Of a stretch of DNA of 35,226 nucleotides, positions 15,401 to 22,892 are shown piece by piece. Every line of letters begins with the position of its first letter. Position 1 is the first letter of the stretch. A program made the position numbers and the translations under genes. Under the pieces are notes generated by a model that saw only the letters and a list, made by a program, of their open reading frames with translations, made no database searches and was not told the DNA's origin. This DNA is from a virus: positions 1-35,226 of the IMG/VR virus record IMGVR_UViG_3300031576_000199. The stretch is one strand, 5' to 3'.

Positions 15401-16598
15401 GGCGGGAGACGCGGCCTGCGCCGCCGGAGACTACTGGCTCAAGGGCAACTCCACGACCGCGAAGATGCGGGGCTGCGAGAACGGTACGGCCTTCAACCTG
15501 AACGCCGCCGCCGGGGCTGCCAACTGGGAAACCCTTGCAAACAGCGCGAATACTGCGACTACATACCTGTCGAACAACACGGCCGAGACCGTGGATTTCC
15601 AGCTTCAGGCCGCCTTTACGACGGGCATCCAGTTCGGCATCCGGCAAAACACCGGCAACCCTACGGGCGGAACACTGTTCGCGGTAACCGCCGCTGATCC
15701 CGATCCGGTTGTTTCCTTGTTCCAGCGCGCCGTCGATGGGGTTACAGTCCTGGTGACCGTCGAGAACTCCCAGGCCAACGCCGCCACCTCGGTCAACGAG
15801 ACCGCCGACATCCGGGGGCTGTTCGCAGGCCTGGAGGCTGGCCTGATCCGGTTCGGCAAGACTGAGGACTACACGGTCGCCGCGAACGAGTCGAGCTTCA
15901 TCGCCTTCCTGACGCGGACGGATGGGACGACTGCCGAGGCCGGCCGATTCCTGCTGAACGGCGTGCTGGATGTGGCGACAGGATACCGGATCGGGGGCGC
16001 AGCAGCCAGCAACAACGTACTGATGGGTAACGGGACGAACTTCGTCTCGCAGGCCATCTCGATGGCCGCCCTACCCGCCAACATCAAGAAGGGGACCATC
16101 ACCTTCGCTCCCGGCGCAGCCACTTTTCCCGATGACTCCACCAACAACATCGGGGCAACGCTCAACTGGCGGAAGTCGAGCGCCGCCGCCCCATCGCCGT
16201 TTTGGACTGAGCTACTGTTCTCAACGCTCGATTATGCGGACTGGCAGTTTCGGGTCCCGGACGACTACGGGACTTCCCCGGTGTGCGAGTTCTTCTACAA
16301 GATGGTCTCCGCGACCACCAACAACGTGGCGTTCTCCTGCGCCCTGGCCTGCATCACGCCGGGCGATGCGACAGACGTGGACGCCGACGCCATGGCTACC
16401 GCCAACAGCAGCGCGGATAACACGGTGCCCGGTACGGCGGGACATGAGAAGAAAGTCACCGTCTCCGCGACAAACGACGATTCGATGGCCGCCGGTGATT
16501 TGTGCATTCTCAAGGTTCGCCGGATCACTCCTTCAGGCACAGACGCGACCGGGGATGCCGAGGTGCGCATGGCTGCCCTTACGTACACGAGGAACTGA
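12420..16598 (+). CDS. large fibre-like protein with Sec signal peptide
   Basis: A 1392-residue protein. The N-terminus MKRALSLLLLFASQLLGAG is a typical signal peptide (Lys-Arg, then a Leu-rich core). It is followed by TLRYPDGTVASGSAEISLF, a carbohydrate/beta-sandwich-like opening often seen in phage fibre N-termini. Further on come LPTHASRHQNAGNDEVA (a common tail-fibre motif) and LLEARGGTGESAYVLGDTLY with TQTGTGAVSAAPVWAAI, the usual fibre repeat, then long Ser/Thr/Ala-rich beta sequence. A C-terminal jelly-roll-like region is FPDDSTNNIGATLNWRKSS... to the end. Paired cysteines occur throughout (for example CMVADST...YAVCG and TCDATLTAEQC). The signal peptide is unexpected for a virion fibre, since virions assemble in the cytoplasm. 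Overlap with the chaperone stop is ATGA. Confidence 0.7.
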   Translation: MKRALSLLLLFASQLLGAGTRIQDTLRYPDGTVASGSAEISLFTPFTTPGFIPTAASKIIAPITAGVIDVTLEPNDTAVPAGTSYQVRFILTKTAVYSGAYLQYWIVPTSGSILKIKDVAVASSPTPALTITLPQISTLGAVKGDLIAFGTSWSRFPAGPDGQCMVADSTQALGLKYAVCGAGGGAPTAATYITQTCDATLTAEQCLSALATGILKSTTITGIVSIAAAADLPTHASRHQNAGNDEVAQAAAGANAIPKAGAGGTLAAGWVAEVLSVTELSTYIAASGSGTDAIRATITAPAALHFLAWDAGTTNWVNRVLADADVPDSIILTNITQITNRAIADTTGTLLEARGGTGESAYVLGDTLYSDAANSLAKLAGNITAAKQFLTQTGTGAVSAAPVWAAILDSDLPASITRDTEVNVQGTANEITSSGSGVAPVLSIAAVLNLAGKVLSGGSPLVLEGATTDANETTVVVTDPTAARTFTLPNANSTAIQPLTCGGTDKVSAVSALGVITCTADSGGAGGDNITVNGTAATDANFITRAATGTFPSVTPQLNTTPSPDEITFDVGAVSATTAGVLTTGADTIAGAKTWTGAGKYDEVALTIERSNALLTNPDGLVLDNPTAADTTNTRQFSPCVEWKGSAWKSDATAESRTAFMRGCNQPLNATNQIGVQMVWEGKRSNDGSYSTLMEWEVSNTHHVRMFGKSTQSSAVLGVRSGLNSGSYGFGHETNDTTVQMYTWAQSTGTPSAWMGIATNTGSFILYAGSTDSGGFRLDQNGNIGIGGEAWTSNTPDGTVHIKHTGGAVTTVFIDASSSQGTNALLTFRDNSEASLSKVDEDGTFVFDNGATAAQGILLSMAQPGAAGQRDSHWLELTGTSFDTSGHDADWRCFVDVTSDAAASTFTCQSRIDAAGFATRWTVTDAGLLNATTLTEGGNAVPNATDHLGFFAATTSAQLAGVISNETGSGLLVLATNPTLTDVTVDDLITFNETAGDAACAAGDYWLKGNSTTAKMRGCENGTAFNLNAAAGAANWETLANSANTATTYLSNNTAETVDFQLQAAFTTGIQFGIRQNTGNPTGGTLFAVTAADPDPVVSLFQRAVDGVTVLVTVENSQANAATSVNETADIRGLFAGLEAGLIRFGKTEDYTVAANESSFIAFLTRTDGTTAEAGRFLLNGVLDVATGYRIGGAAASNNVLMGNGTNFVSQAISMAALPANIKKGTITFAPGAATFPDDSTNNIGATLNWRKSSAAAPSPFWTELLFSTLDYADWQFRVPDDYGTSPVCEFFYKMVSATTNNVAFSCALACITPGDATDVDADAMATANSSADNTVPGTAGHEKKVTVSATNDDSMAAGDLCILKVRRITPSGTDATGDAEVRMAALTYTRN

Positions 16599-17008
16599 TG
16601 CTCTTGATTCCCCTATTTCTACTCTGCGCTTCGCTGGCTACGGCTCAGAGCCGTCCATCAGTTAAGTTCCGGGCCACGTTCGCACCGAATGCCACCGGCT
16701 TGACCCGCGCCAATACCGTGAGCACCGACCTTTCTGCCTGGCTGCTAGGCAAGACCTACATGATCCGCAATCCCGCGACCATTGCAATCAATGAAACCGG
16801 ACGCCGGGAGATCAACGCATTTCTCCAACTTTCAGCGGCTGATGCCCTTGCCCTCAAGACCTACATCGAGAGCCGGTTGGCAACATGGCGTGCCGACGCG
16901 GGAAGCGTTGATCTACATTTCCATCACTGTCCGGCGGATGGGCAGTTCAAGGACTGGGAGGGTTGTGAGCGTGATCCCAGGGCCGCTTTCCAAAGGATCA
17001 TACAATGA
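16598..17008 (+). CDS. exported protein of unknown function
   Basis: The start is ATG 16598, coupled as TGATG to the fibre gene, with GAGGAAC just before it. The in-frame GTG at 16502 lies inside the fibre gene and would bury the signal. The 136-residue product begins MLLIPLFLLCASLATAQSRP, a signal peptide with a likely cut between Ala16 and Gln17. The mature part holds a globular domain (NPATIAINETGRREINAF, ALALKTYIESRLATWRADAG) and a Cys pair in HHCPADGQFKDWEGCERD. No family recognised. It continues the series of exported products after the fibre. Confidence 0.7.
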   Translation: MLLIPLFLLCASLATAQSRPSVKFRATFAPNATGLTRANTVSTDLSAWLLGKTYMIRNPATIAINETGRREINAFLQLSAADALALKTYIESRLATWRADAGSVDLHFHHCPADGQFKDWEGCERDPRAAFQRIIQ

Positions 17009-17844
17009 TGCCGCGACGGATATCCGAGTGGTGGGTGGTGGCTGTCGCTTTTTGCGTTCTCGTGTTCTTGTGTGGCGCCGCATGGGCAGCCATCGATTTT
17101 GACGGCTTAGATGACGTTCTGGATTGCGGTAGCGCGTCGTCCCTGGACGACATTTCGCCGCTAACCTATTCAACGTGGGTGAATATCGACACGTCCGGGG
17201 AGGGCAGCTTCGGGCGTTTCTTCGATAAAACCACAATCCGCTTTCTCATCAATCAGAATTCGGCGAACCAACTCACGTTCGGACATGTCACAACGGGTAC
17301 AGCCTTGGACAGATCCACGACGGCTAACCCAGTGGCATTCGATAGTTGGCATCATGTTTTATTCACTTGGAATGGCGGCCTCTTGTGGTCAGGAGTTCAC
17401 ATTTACATAGATGGCACGGAAGCCTTATACGCGGGAGGAACGGACGGCACTGGGTCGCTGTCAAGTGATGCGGCCGACAATCTCTTGCTGGGGAATCGGG
17501 CGGCAGGCGACCGGACGTTTGATGGGATGTTTGCGGACACAGCGATGTGGGCCGCCGTGTTAAGCGCCGATGAAATCTCTCGGCTTGCGCTTTCGCGGCG
17601 CACGCAGATCCCACTTCAGATCCGTCCCGCTGACCTGCGGCTCTACGTGTCGATAACGGAATTTTCTGACGGCGTTACGGCCAGCGGCACGGGAGCGATC
17701 CGGGATCGTAGCGGAAATGGTAACCACTGCACGCCGACCAACAGTCCTGTTGGCCGCGCCCAGCCCCTGGGCATCCAAGGCGTAGCCTGGCTGCGATCCC
17801 CGATCACCGTACCGTGGGCGCTTGCTGCGAGGGTTGTGTGGTGA
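17005..17844 (+). CDS. exported LamG/concanavalin-like domain protein
   Basis: The 279-residue protein starts MMPRRISEWWVVAVAFCVLV and has a probable cut after AWA at residue 28. The mature part is a LamG-type (concanavalin A-like) sandwich: IDFDGLDDVLDCGSAS, LTYSTWVNIDTSGEG, ANPVAFDSWHHVLFTW, VHIYIDGTEALYA, ADNLLLGNRAAGDRTFDGMF and TAMWAAVLSADEISRLA. The last two are the familiar 'G.F.G.iDevriynraLsaeEI' ending. Such domains bind glycans or other surfaces. The C-terminal tail (DRSGNGNHCTPTNSPVGRAQ) is also common in phage LamG proteins. ATG 17005 overlaps the previous stop. Confidence 0.75.
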   Translation: MMPRRISEWWVVAVAFCVLVFLCGAAWAAIDFDGLDDVLDCGSASSLDDISPLTYSTWVNIDTSGEGSFGRFFDKTTIRFLINQNSANQLTFGHVTTGTALDRSTTANPVAFDSWHHVLFTWNGGLLWSGVHIYIDGTEALYAGGTDGTGSLSSDAADNLLLGNRAAGDRTFDGMFADTAMWAAVLSADEISRLALSRRTQIPLQIRPADLRLYVSITEFSDGVTASGTGAIRDRSGNGNHCTPTNSPVGRAQPLGIQGVAWLRSPITVPWALAARVVW

Positions 17845-17845
17845 A

Positions 17846-17923
17846 ATGAGCGCCACGCACCAATTCGACGAGAAGCTGTTCGACGAGGCGCTGTTCGACG
17901 AGGGGCCGGTGGTCATCCGATGA
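17846..17923 (+). CDS. 25-residue FDE-repeat peptide
   Basis: ATG 17846 to TGA 17921-17923 encodes MSATHQFDEKLFDEALFDEG followed by PVVIR. It starts 1 base after the LamG stop and ends in an ATGA overlap with the LuxR-like gene, so both ends are coupled. At DNA level it is built from 15-base tandem units TTCGACGAGnnGCTG at 17864-17908. Short phage peptides with FD-rich repeats exist next to fibre genes, but I know no assigned function. It might be a small acidic adapter or only a coupling leader. Confidence 0.55.
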   Translation: MSATHQFDEKLFDEALFDEGPVVIR

Positions 17924-18318
17924 CTAGCACCATTCGGTTTAGCCCACGACAGAAGCAAGTCGTGTTGCTTTTCGGGGATGGCTTGACCATTGACCAGATC
18001 GGAGCGCGTCTCCAGATTGACCCCACAACATGCAGGGTCTACCTCCGAGCCGCGTTCGAGAAGTTGCGATCTAAAATCGAGGCGCCGGAACTAACCAAGC
18101 GCGAGCGCGAGTGCCTGGAGTTGTATGCGGGCGGCCTGAAGGTAAAGGGGATCGCCCGCAAGCTCGGCCTAGGCATTCGCACCATTGATACCCATCTACA
18201 AAAAGTGCGCGACAAGACCGGGATTCACAACGCCGCCGGATTAGGCGCCGCTTGGCAGCGGGGGCTTGCTGCGCCTAAGCGCGGGGAGTCGGTTCAGGAG
18301 ATGGTTATCTTGGGATGA
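17920..18318 (+). CDS. regulator with two tandem LuxR-type HTH domains
   Basis: This 132-residue protein consists of almost nothing but two LuxR/GerE-type units. Unit 1 (about residues 7-51) is FSPRQKQVVLLFGDGLTIDQIGARLQIDPTTCRVYLRAAFEKL. Unit 2 (58-116) is LTKRERECLELYAGGLKVKG followed by IARKLGLGIRTIDTHLQKVR and the end AAWQRGLA, which is close to canonical. There is no receiver or autoinducer domain. It may bind adjacent or direct-repeat sites as a monomer with two heads. It lies between exported-protein genes with 4-base overlaps on both sides, an odd place for a transcription factor and a hint that it controls the surface-protein island or host genes. Confidence 0.8.
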   Translation: MTSTIRFSPRQKQVVLLFGDGLTIDQIGARLQIDPTTCRVYLRAAFEKLRSKIEAPELTKRERECLELYAGGLKVKGIARKLGLGIRTIDTHLQKVRDKTGIHNAAGLGAAWQRGLAAPKRGESVQEMVILG

Positions 18319-18332
18319 TGGAGGCCAAGGTG

Positions 18333-19058
18333 ATGAAGCAGCTTATCGTTTTTCTGGCGGCGATGGTCGTCGCCGCCGCACAGATTACGACTCGCACTCA
18401 CTCTGCCGGCTCCAAATCGTTCCCGGTTGCGGTGACGGTCAAGGCCATCACATGCTCCCTGGGCGACGGCGGCGGGCCATCTGGCGGGACAGCGATCATC
18501 GACTTAGTTTGCGATTCTCCAACGCGACAGCCTTCCGGCTTGCAAGTCACGATCAATCACCCGCCAGGCCTCACGGTAGTCGATGTCGCCCCTGGGCCGG
18601 CAACTACTACCGCCGGCAAGACGATCAGTTGGAAGTCGGTTGATACGGGATCGGTTCTTGTTGCCTGGAGCATGAGCGCCACGACAATCCCGAACGGCGT
18701 CGTGGCGCGCGTAACATTCAGCATCGCAGGAACGGCCACCGGCACGGCCACCGCAACCCTGCGTGAGGTCATAGCGGCAAATGCCGCCGGTTCCCCGATC
18801 CGCTCCACTGCCGCCGCGGGTGGAGGCGTAATCACCATCTCCGCGCCCGCCGTAGAGCTGGCCGGAGCGTCTTGCACTCCCACCACCGTCACAGCAGGCG
18901 ATGCGGTGACCTGCACGGTCAGGTTGACCGGCGCGGCTCCGGCTGGCGGCTTCGTCGTGAGCGTCACTACCTCTGATCCGACGATTGACACCGTACCGCC
19001 CACCGTGACGGTCCCCGCCGGCGCGACTACAGCGAGCTACGCAGGGACGACGAAATGA
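18333..19058 (+). CDS. exported cohesin-like / Ig-like protein
   Basis: I place the start at ATG 18333 (MKQLIVFLAAMVVAAAQITT), which gives a clean signal peptide with an AAA-Gln junction and a GGAGG about 12 bases upstream. ATG 18315 (which overlaps the previous gene) is the alternative and would add six residues. The first mature domain (LQVTINHPPGLTVVDVAPGP ... NGVVARVTFSIAG) resembles a cohesin-type sandwich. The second, from about residue 170 (GASCTPTTVTAGDAVTCTVR ... VTVPAGATTASYAGTTK), resembles the Ig-like repeats frequent in acidobacterial secreted proteins. It stops abruptly, as if the last strand is missing. Confidence 0.65.
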   Translation: MKQLIVFLAAMVVAAAQITTRTHSAGSKSFPVAVTVKAITCSLGDGGGPSGGTAIIDLVCDSPTRQPSGLQVTINHPPGLTVVDVAPGPATTTAGKTISWKSVDTGSVLVAWSMSATTIPNGVVARVTFSIAGTATGTATATLREVIAANAAGSPIRSTAAAGGGVITISAPAVELAGASCTPTTVTAGDAVTCTVRLTGAAPAGGFVVSVTTSDPTIDTVPPTVTVPAGATTASYAGTTK

Positions 19059-19378
19059 CCATCCCTCTCCTGTGGCGTATCCGCGAAACGTTGCGGAGAG
19101 TTGTGTCTGTCGTAAACGGCAAGCTCCTGGTCGTCATGGCGCTCGTGCTGGCAACTACGGTCTCTATGTGGATGACGAACCGGTACCGCGATTCCCAGGG
19201 GCATCGCCGGGACGCCGCCATTGAGGCCATCGCTGACCTCCAGGCCGAGCTTGCGGAGGGCCGCATAGCCGCTCTCCGGGAACTTGCAGAGGCGCATAAG
19301 ATCATCATCGGCCAGAACCGCGAGATTCTGGATAACCAGCGAACCATTCTCAGCCGCCTCTCGGGAGGTCAGCGGTGA
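19055..19378 (+). CDS. single-pass membrane protein with coiled coil
   Basis: The 107-residue product has a basic N-terminus (MTIPLLWRIRETLRRVV), one membrane segment (KLLVVMALVLATTVSMWMT, about residues 23-41) and a long charged helix to the end (RDAAIEAIADLQAELAEGRI and on). This N-in, periplasmic-coil layout fits an i-spanin or a similar accessory lysis protein, but membrane chaperones and phage exclusion proteins look alike. It overlaps both neighbours by 4 bases. Confidence 0.6.
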   Translation: MTIPLLWRIRETLRRVVSVVNGKLLVVMALVLATTVSMWMTNRYRDSQGHRRDAAIEAIADLQAELAEGRIAALRELAEAHKIIIGQNREILDNQRTILSRLSGGQR

Positions 19379-19635
19379 ACGGCATACCTCCCTGGTTCGG
19401 TCAGGTCTTCGGTTTCGCGGTGACGCTCTGCGCGGTCGTATTCCTCAACCGCTGGCAGATCCGAGCCTTGGAAACCAGCGCCCACACTCTCTCCGAGAAG
19501 TTTGAGGAATTGCGCGACAAGGTAGATGAGAGGTTCAACGACTTTCAGCGGCAAATCACCGCGCTACGTGAAATCGTCATCGCGTACAGGGCCGAACGCG
19601 AGGCCATCGAACGCCTGCGCGGTAAAGGAGTCTGA
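19375..19635 (+). CDS. second small membrane / coiled-coil protein
   Basis: A GTG start at 19375, overlapping the previous TGA, opens an 86-residue protein with one membrane segment (FGQVFGFAVTLCAVVFL, about residues 8-24). It is followed by a heptad-rich coil (LSEKFEELRDKVDERFNDFQ ... EREAIERLR). The architecture duplicates that of the preceding gene, so the pair may form a complex. Holin or spanin-type roles are possible. No lipoprotein partner (o-spanin) is seen nearby. Confidence 0.6.
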   Translation: MNGIPPWFGQVFGFAVTLCAVVFLNRWQIRALETSAHTLSEKFEELRDKVDERFNDFQRQITALREIVIAYRAEREAIERLRGKGV

Positions 19636-19683
19636 CGTACGGATCATCATCTATTCCCAACCGGCGGCGAATCCCGCGGCGAG

Positions 19684-20085
19684 TTGATCGCGGCGGCGCT
19701 CATCGTCGCGCTGATCCAGTTCGCCAAGAAGCGCGGCTGGATCGCGGACCAAGCCAAGCGCTTGCAGGCCGCGCTCGGGTGGATCACAGCGTTTGCGATG
19801 AGCTTCGGCGTGCACTTCACGTTCTCCGGCTCGCTCGAATGCGGCGGGAGCGCCGGGGTAGTCTGGCCGGGCTTGACAGAGCTGGCCCACAACTCCACCA
19901 ACTTCGCGTGGGCGCTGATCTCCCAGAAGGGCTGCTACACGCTGGCCCGGATTCCCGATCTGCTGCGGTCAACCGTCGTGCAGATGGTTGCTTTTCAGAA
20001 GGGCGCGCCGCTCGGTACCTTGACGGACTCGAAACTCAGCGACCTCATTAAGTCGATGAATCTGCCGGGGATGCCGGTCAAATAA
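19684..20085 (+). CDS. holin-like membrane protein, unknown function
   Basis: The frame is open from 19636, but the first standard start is TTG 19684, without a clear ribosome-binding site; an unusual start in 19636-19680 cannot be excluded. The 133-residue product has two hydrophobic segments, IAAALIVALIQFA near the N-terminus and LGWITAFAMSFGVHFTFSG around residues 31-49. Cys residues follow in SLECGGS and QKGCYTL. It ends 7 bases before the tape measure gene. Two-segment proteins of this size beside coiled-coil membrane proteins suggest a lysis cassette, but no endolysin is adjacent. Confidence 0.5.
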   Translation: MIAAALIVALIQFAKKRGWIADQAKRLQAALGWITAFAMSFGVHFTFSGSLECGGSAGVVWPGLTELAHNSTNFAWALISQKGCYTLARIPDLLRSTVVQMVAFQKGAPLGTLTDSKLSDLIKSMNLPGMPVK

Positions 20086-20092
20086 AGGTCGC

Positions 20093-22888
20093 ATGCCCGC
20101 AAACGCAAGGCTCCAACTCTCGATCGAGGCAGATGCCTCTCAGGGTAACACCGAAGTCAAGAAGTTCAACGTCTCTCTCAAGGGCCTCGGCGAGGTCGGA
20201 CACGCCGCGGGGATCCGCGCCGGCGGCGCGCTGGAGGGCCTGACCACCAAGATCATCGCCGGGGCGACGGTCGCCAACACGCTCTCCGCGGTGTTCCGCA
20301 AGCTCGCGGTCGAGGTCAAGAATCTGGTAGTCGGCTTCGGCAACCAGTCGGAGGAGATGCTCAACCTCGCCGACAGAACAGGGTTCACCGTGAAAGAGGC
20401 GTTCGAGTTTTCAGCCGCCGCGCGCGTCATCGGGACCGACCTCGGCACGATCGTGCCGTCGATGAAGAAACTCTCCGAGGCGCTGGCCGGCGCTGGAGAC
20501 GAAGGGAAGGAGGCGCGCCAGATTCTCAAGCTCCTCGGAATTGACATGCGGGATCTGGGGCGCACCGGGAGCGTCACGGGCGATTTGATGCTCGAGCTGG
20601 CGAAAAGCATCAGGGGGTTGTCGGTGCCGGAGCAGCGACTCGCGCTCGACAAGCTCCTCGGGCGGGGCGCTGGCGAGCAGCTTCCCTTCTTCAAGCAACT
20701 CCTGGAGGTGTTGCCGCAGGTCCGCGCGGCCGGGGCGGGCGCGCTGGCCGACATGGCGGAAAAGGCGACGCAGTTCGATGATGCGCTGGATTTGTTGGCG
20801 GAGAGCTGGAAGTCTCTGAGCGCGATCCTCAACAAAAAGATCGTCGGCATCATCGAGGTGCTCGCCCCAGACTTCGTTAAGTCTGGACCGGGCCGGGGGA
20901 ATTTGGGGCTTGGGATCGCCCAATTCTTCGACCCGAGGAGCGTGAGCCATCTCGTGCAGCGACCTCGGCCCGGAGCCACGCTCACGCTACCGAGCGAGCA
21001 GGACATAAACGCGGCTGCGGCGAGGCGAGGGCTGGGCGACAGAATCCTGGCCGCCGAGAAGGCGGTGGAAGCCTCGAAGAGAGCCATCGCCGCCGAGAAG
21101 CAGACCAGCCAGATCCTGCTCGCCGCGAAGAAGGGCGAGCTCGACGCGGTCGGCAAGATCGTCCTGGAGTACCAGCAATACCGGAAGGAACTCGGTTTGT
21201 CGGCGCAGGCCCTCCGCGATCTGGCGGAAGCCGAGGAGATCAGCATTGGCGCGGAGCGGGCGAAGGAGCTGCGGGAGGCTACGGCCGCTGATCTGAAATC
21301 CCTTGTGGAGCGCGACGAGGAGCGGAGGAAGCTCGTCGAGATGGCCTTTGAAGAAGAGCAGCAGCTCCGCCGCGAAACCCTGGAGATCGGAATCTCTCAG
21401 TACGACGACTTCATCCGGGAGCAGATTCGCCTCGCCGAGGTGCGGCGCGACCGGGAACTCGGGGCGCTCGAGCTGGTCAACACGCGGACGATCGCCGAGA
21501 GGACCGCGATCGAGGACCAGAAGTTCCTAATCCAGGAGCAGGCCATTCGGAGAATCACCGACCTCGAGCTCGCCGCGATCAAGAGCCGGGCGCGGACCGA
21601 GATCGCGCTGTTGGAAGCCGTCGCGCTCAGCAGGCAGGACCTCGCTGGGGCAGCGATGGACAAGATCGCCGCCATCCAGAGGGTGACCGACCAACAGGCG
21701 GCAACTGAAAGCCTCAAGGCCGATGACGCCGTGGCGGCCGCCCGCCAAGCTGGCCAGATCCGGCAGGCTACAATCATCCGGGACTCGAACGAGCGGGTCT
21801 TCTCTCACCTCAAGGACGTCTCGGGTCGGGTGTTCGACGCCATGCTCCAGCGCGGTGAGAGCGTCTGGAACGTCTTTAAGAACGCCGCCCTCACGGCGCT
21901 GCGGGAGATCGTCACCAGCACCGTCGCGCGGTCGCTGATGCAGCTCCTGGGGGGCGGTGGCGGCCAGCTCGCCGGCGCGGGCGCCGGAGGCGGGCGCTTC
22001 GGGGGCCTCGGCGGCCTCCTTGGAGGGTTAGGCTTCGGAGTGCCCGCCATCGGTCCCGGTGGAACCGCGCCGTTCAATCCCAACGCTGGTACTGGAATCG
22101 GAGGGGCGCTTCCGCGCTTCGGCGGCATTAGGGACTTCCTGGGGCTGAGCCAGGCCGCTCAGTTCGGGGGTGGCGTCAGCGGCGCGCTGGGTGGCGCCCT
22201 GTCGTCACCGTTGGCAGGTCTGGCGGGCATCGGTCTGTTCGCGAGCGGGTTCCGCCGCGGCGGCGTGGCCGGGCTTGGCCTCAGCGTGGGCGGCGGGTTC
22301 CTGGCCGGCGCGAGCATCGGGTTCGCAATCGGGGGACCTTTCGGCGCGGCGCTCGGGGCGATCATCGGGACCGGCGTGGGTCTGATCTCCGGGTTGATCG
22401 GCCTGTTCCGCAAGTCCGCAGAACAAAAGGCGAAAGAGAAGATCAAGAGCCTCTATGGCCTGACGATCAGCACCCAGTTCGCCAAGCAGATCGTCGAGAT
22501 CGCCCGCAGCGTCTTCGGGGGTAACCTCGATATGGCCGTCAGGAGCACCCAGGTGCGCGAGCTGCTCGAGCTCTGGGCTATGGCGACCAGCCAGACCTTC
22601 GGGGCGGGGGTCCCGCGGCCGACCGTCTCGACCTTTGGGCTGTCGTCTGGCCGGCTGCTTCAGATCAGTGGCGGCTCGGCCACCGCGGCGCCCGGGATCG
22701 GCGGAGGCGGCGCCGGCGCGGTTGTCCTCGATCTCGACAATGCGCGGCTCAGAATCGAGGGCATGGAGACGGCGATCCTGGAGGGCGCCCGAGTTGTCAG
22801 CAAAGCAGTCGCGCGGTCGTTCGAGGGCAGCTCTGGCCGCCGGCAGAGCGCGGCGCTGACATTCGCCCCGAGCACGATCACGGATTGA
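20093..22888 (+). CDS. tail tape measure protein
   Basis: The 931-residue protein sets tail length. The N-terminal part (ARLQLSIEADASQGNTEVKK ... LKGLGEV) is typical for tape measures, as is the helical stretch with EEMLNLADRTGFTVKEAFEF. Residues 320-580 are long charged helix (EKAVEASKRAIAAEK, ELREATAADLKSLVERDEER). From about 610 to 790 there is a Gly/Ala-rich membrane-active-looking segment (LLGGGGGQLAGAGAGGG; GGFLAGASIGFAIGGPFGAA). The end returns to a small domain ending SALTFAPSTITD. ATG 20093 follows AAAGGTCGC. In lambda this gene follows the G-T chaperone directly; here 7.7 kb separate them. Confidence 0.9.
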   Translation: MPANARLQLSIEADASQGNTEVKKFNVSLKGLGEVGHAAGIRAGGALEGLTTKIIAGATVANTLSAVFRKLAVEVKNLVVGFGNQSEEMLNLADRTGFTVKEAFEFSAAARVIGTDLGTIVPSMKKLSEALAGAGDEGKEARQILKLLGIDMRDLGRTGSVTGDLMLELAKSIRGLSVPEQRLALDKLLGRGAGEQLPFFKQLLEVLPQVRAAGAGALADMAEKATQFDDALDLLAESWKSLSAILNKKIVGIIEVLAPDFVKSGPGRGNLGLGIAQFFDPRSVSHLVQRPRPGATLTLPSEQDINAAAARRGLGDRILAAEKAVEASKRAIAAEKQTSQILLAAKKGELDAVGKIVLEYQQYRKELGLSAQALRDLAEAEEISIGAERAKELREATAADLKSLVERDEERRKLVEMAFEEEQQLRRETLEIGISQYDDFIREQIRLAEVRRDRELGALELVNTRTIAERTAIEDQKFLIQEQAIRRITDLELAAIKSRARTEIALLEAVALSRQDLAGAAMDKIAAIQRVTDQQAATESLKADDAVAAARQAGQIRQATIIRDSNERVFSHLKDVSGRVFDAMLQRGESVWNVFKNAALTALREIVTSTVARSLMQLLGGGGGQLAGAGAGGGRFGGLGGLLGGLGFGVPAIGPGGTAPFNPNAGTGIGGALPRFGGIRDFLGLSQAAQFGGGVSGALGGALSSPLAGLAGIGLFASGFRRGGVAGLGLSVGGGFLAGASIGFAIGGPFGAALGAIIGTGVGLISGLIGLFRKSAEQKAKEKIKSLYGLTISTQFAKQIVEIARSVFGGNLDMAVRSTQVRELLELWAMATSQTFGAGVPRPTVSTFGLSSGRLLQISGGSATAAPGIGGGGAGAVVLDLDNARLRIEGMETAILEGARVVSKAVARSFEGSSGRRQSAALTFAPSTITD

Positions 22889-22892
22889 AGCT

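Noticed and set aside
20140-21246. Long minus-strand ORF of 368 residues
   Set aside because: It is antisense to the tape measure gene, is Ser/Ala/Arg-rich without domain character, and arises from strong third-position G/C bias.
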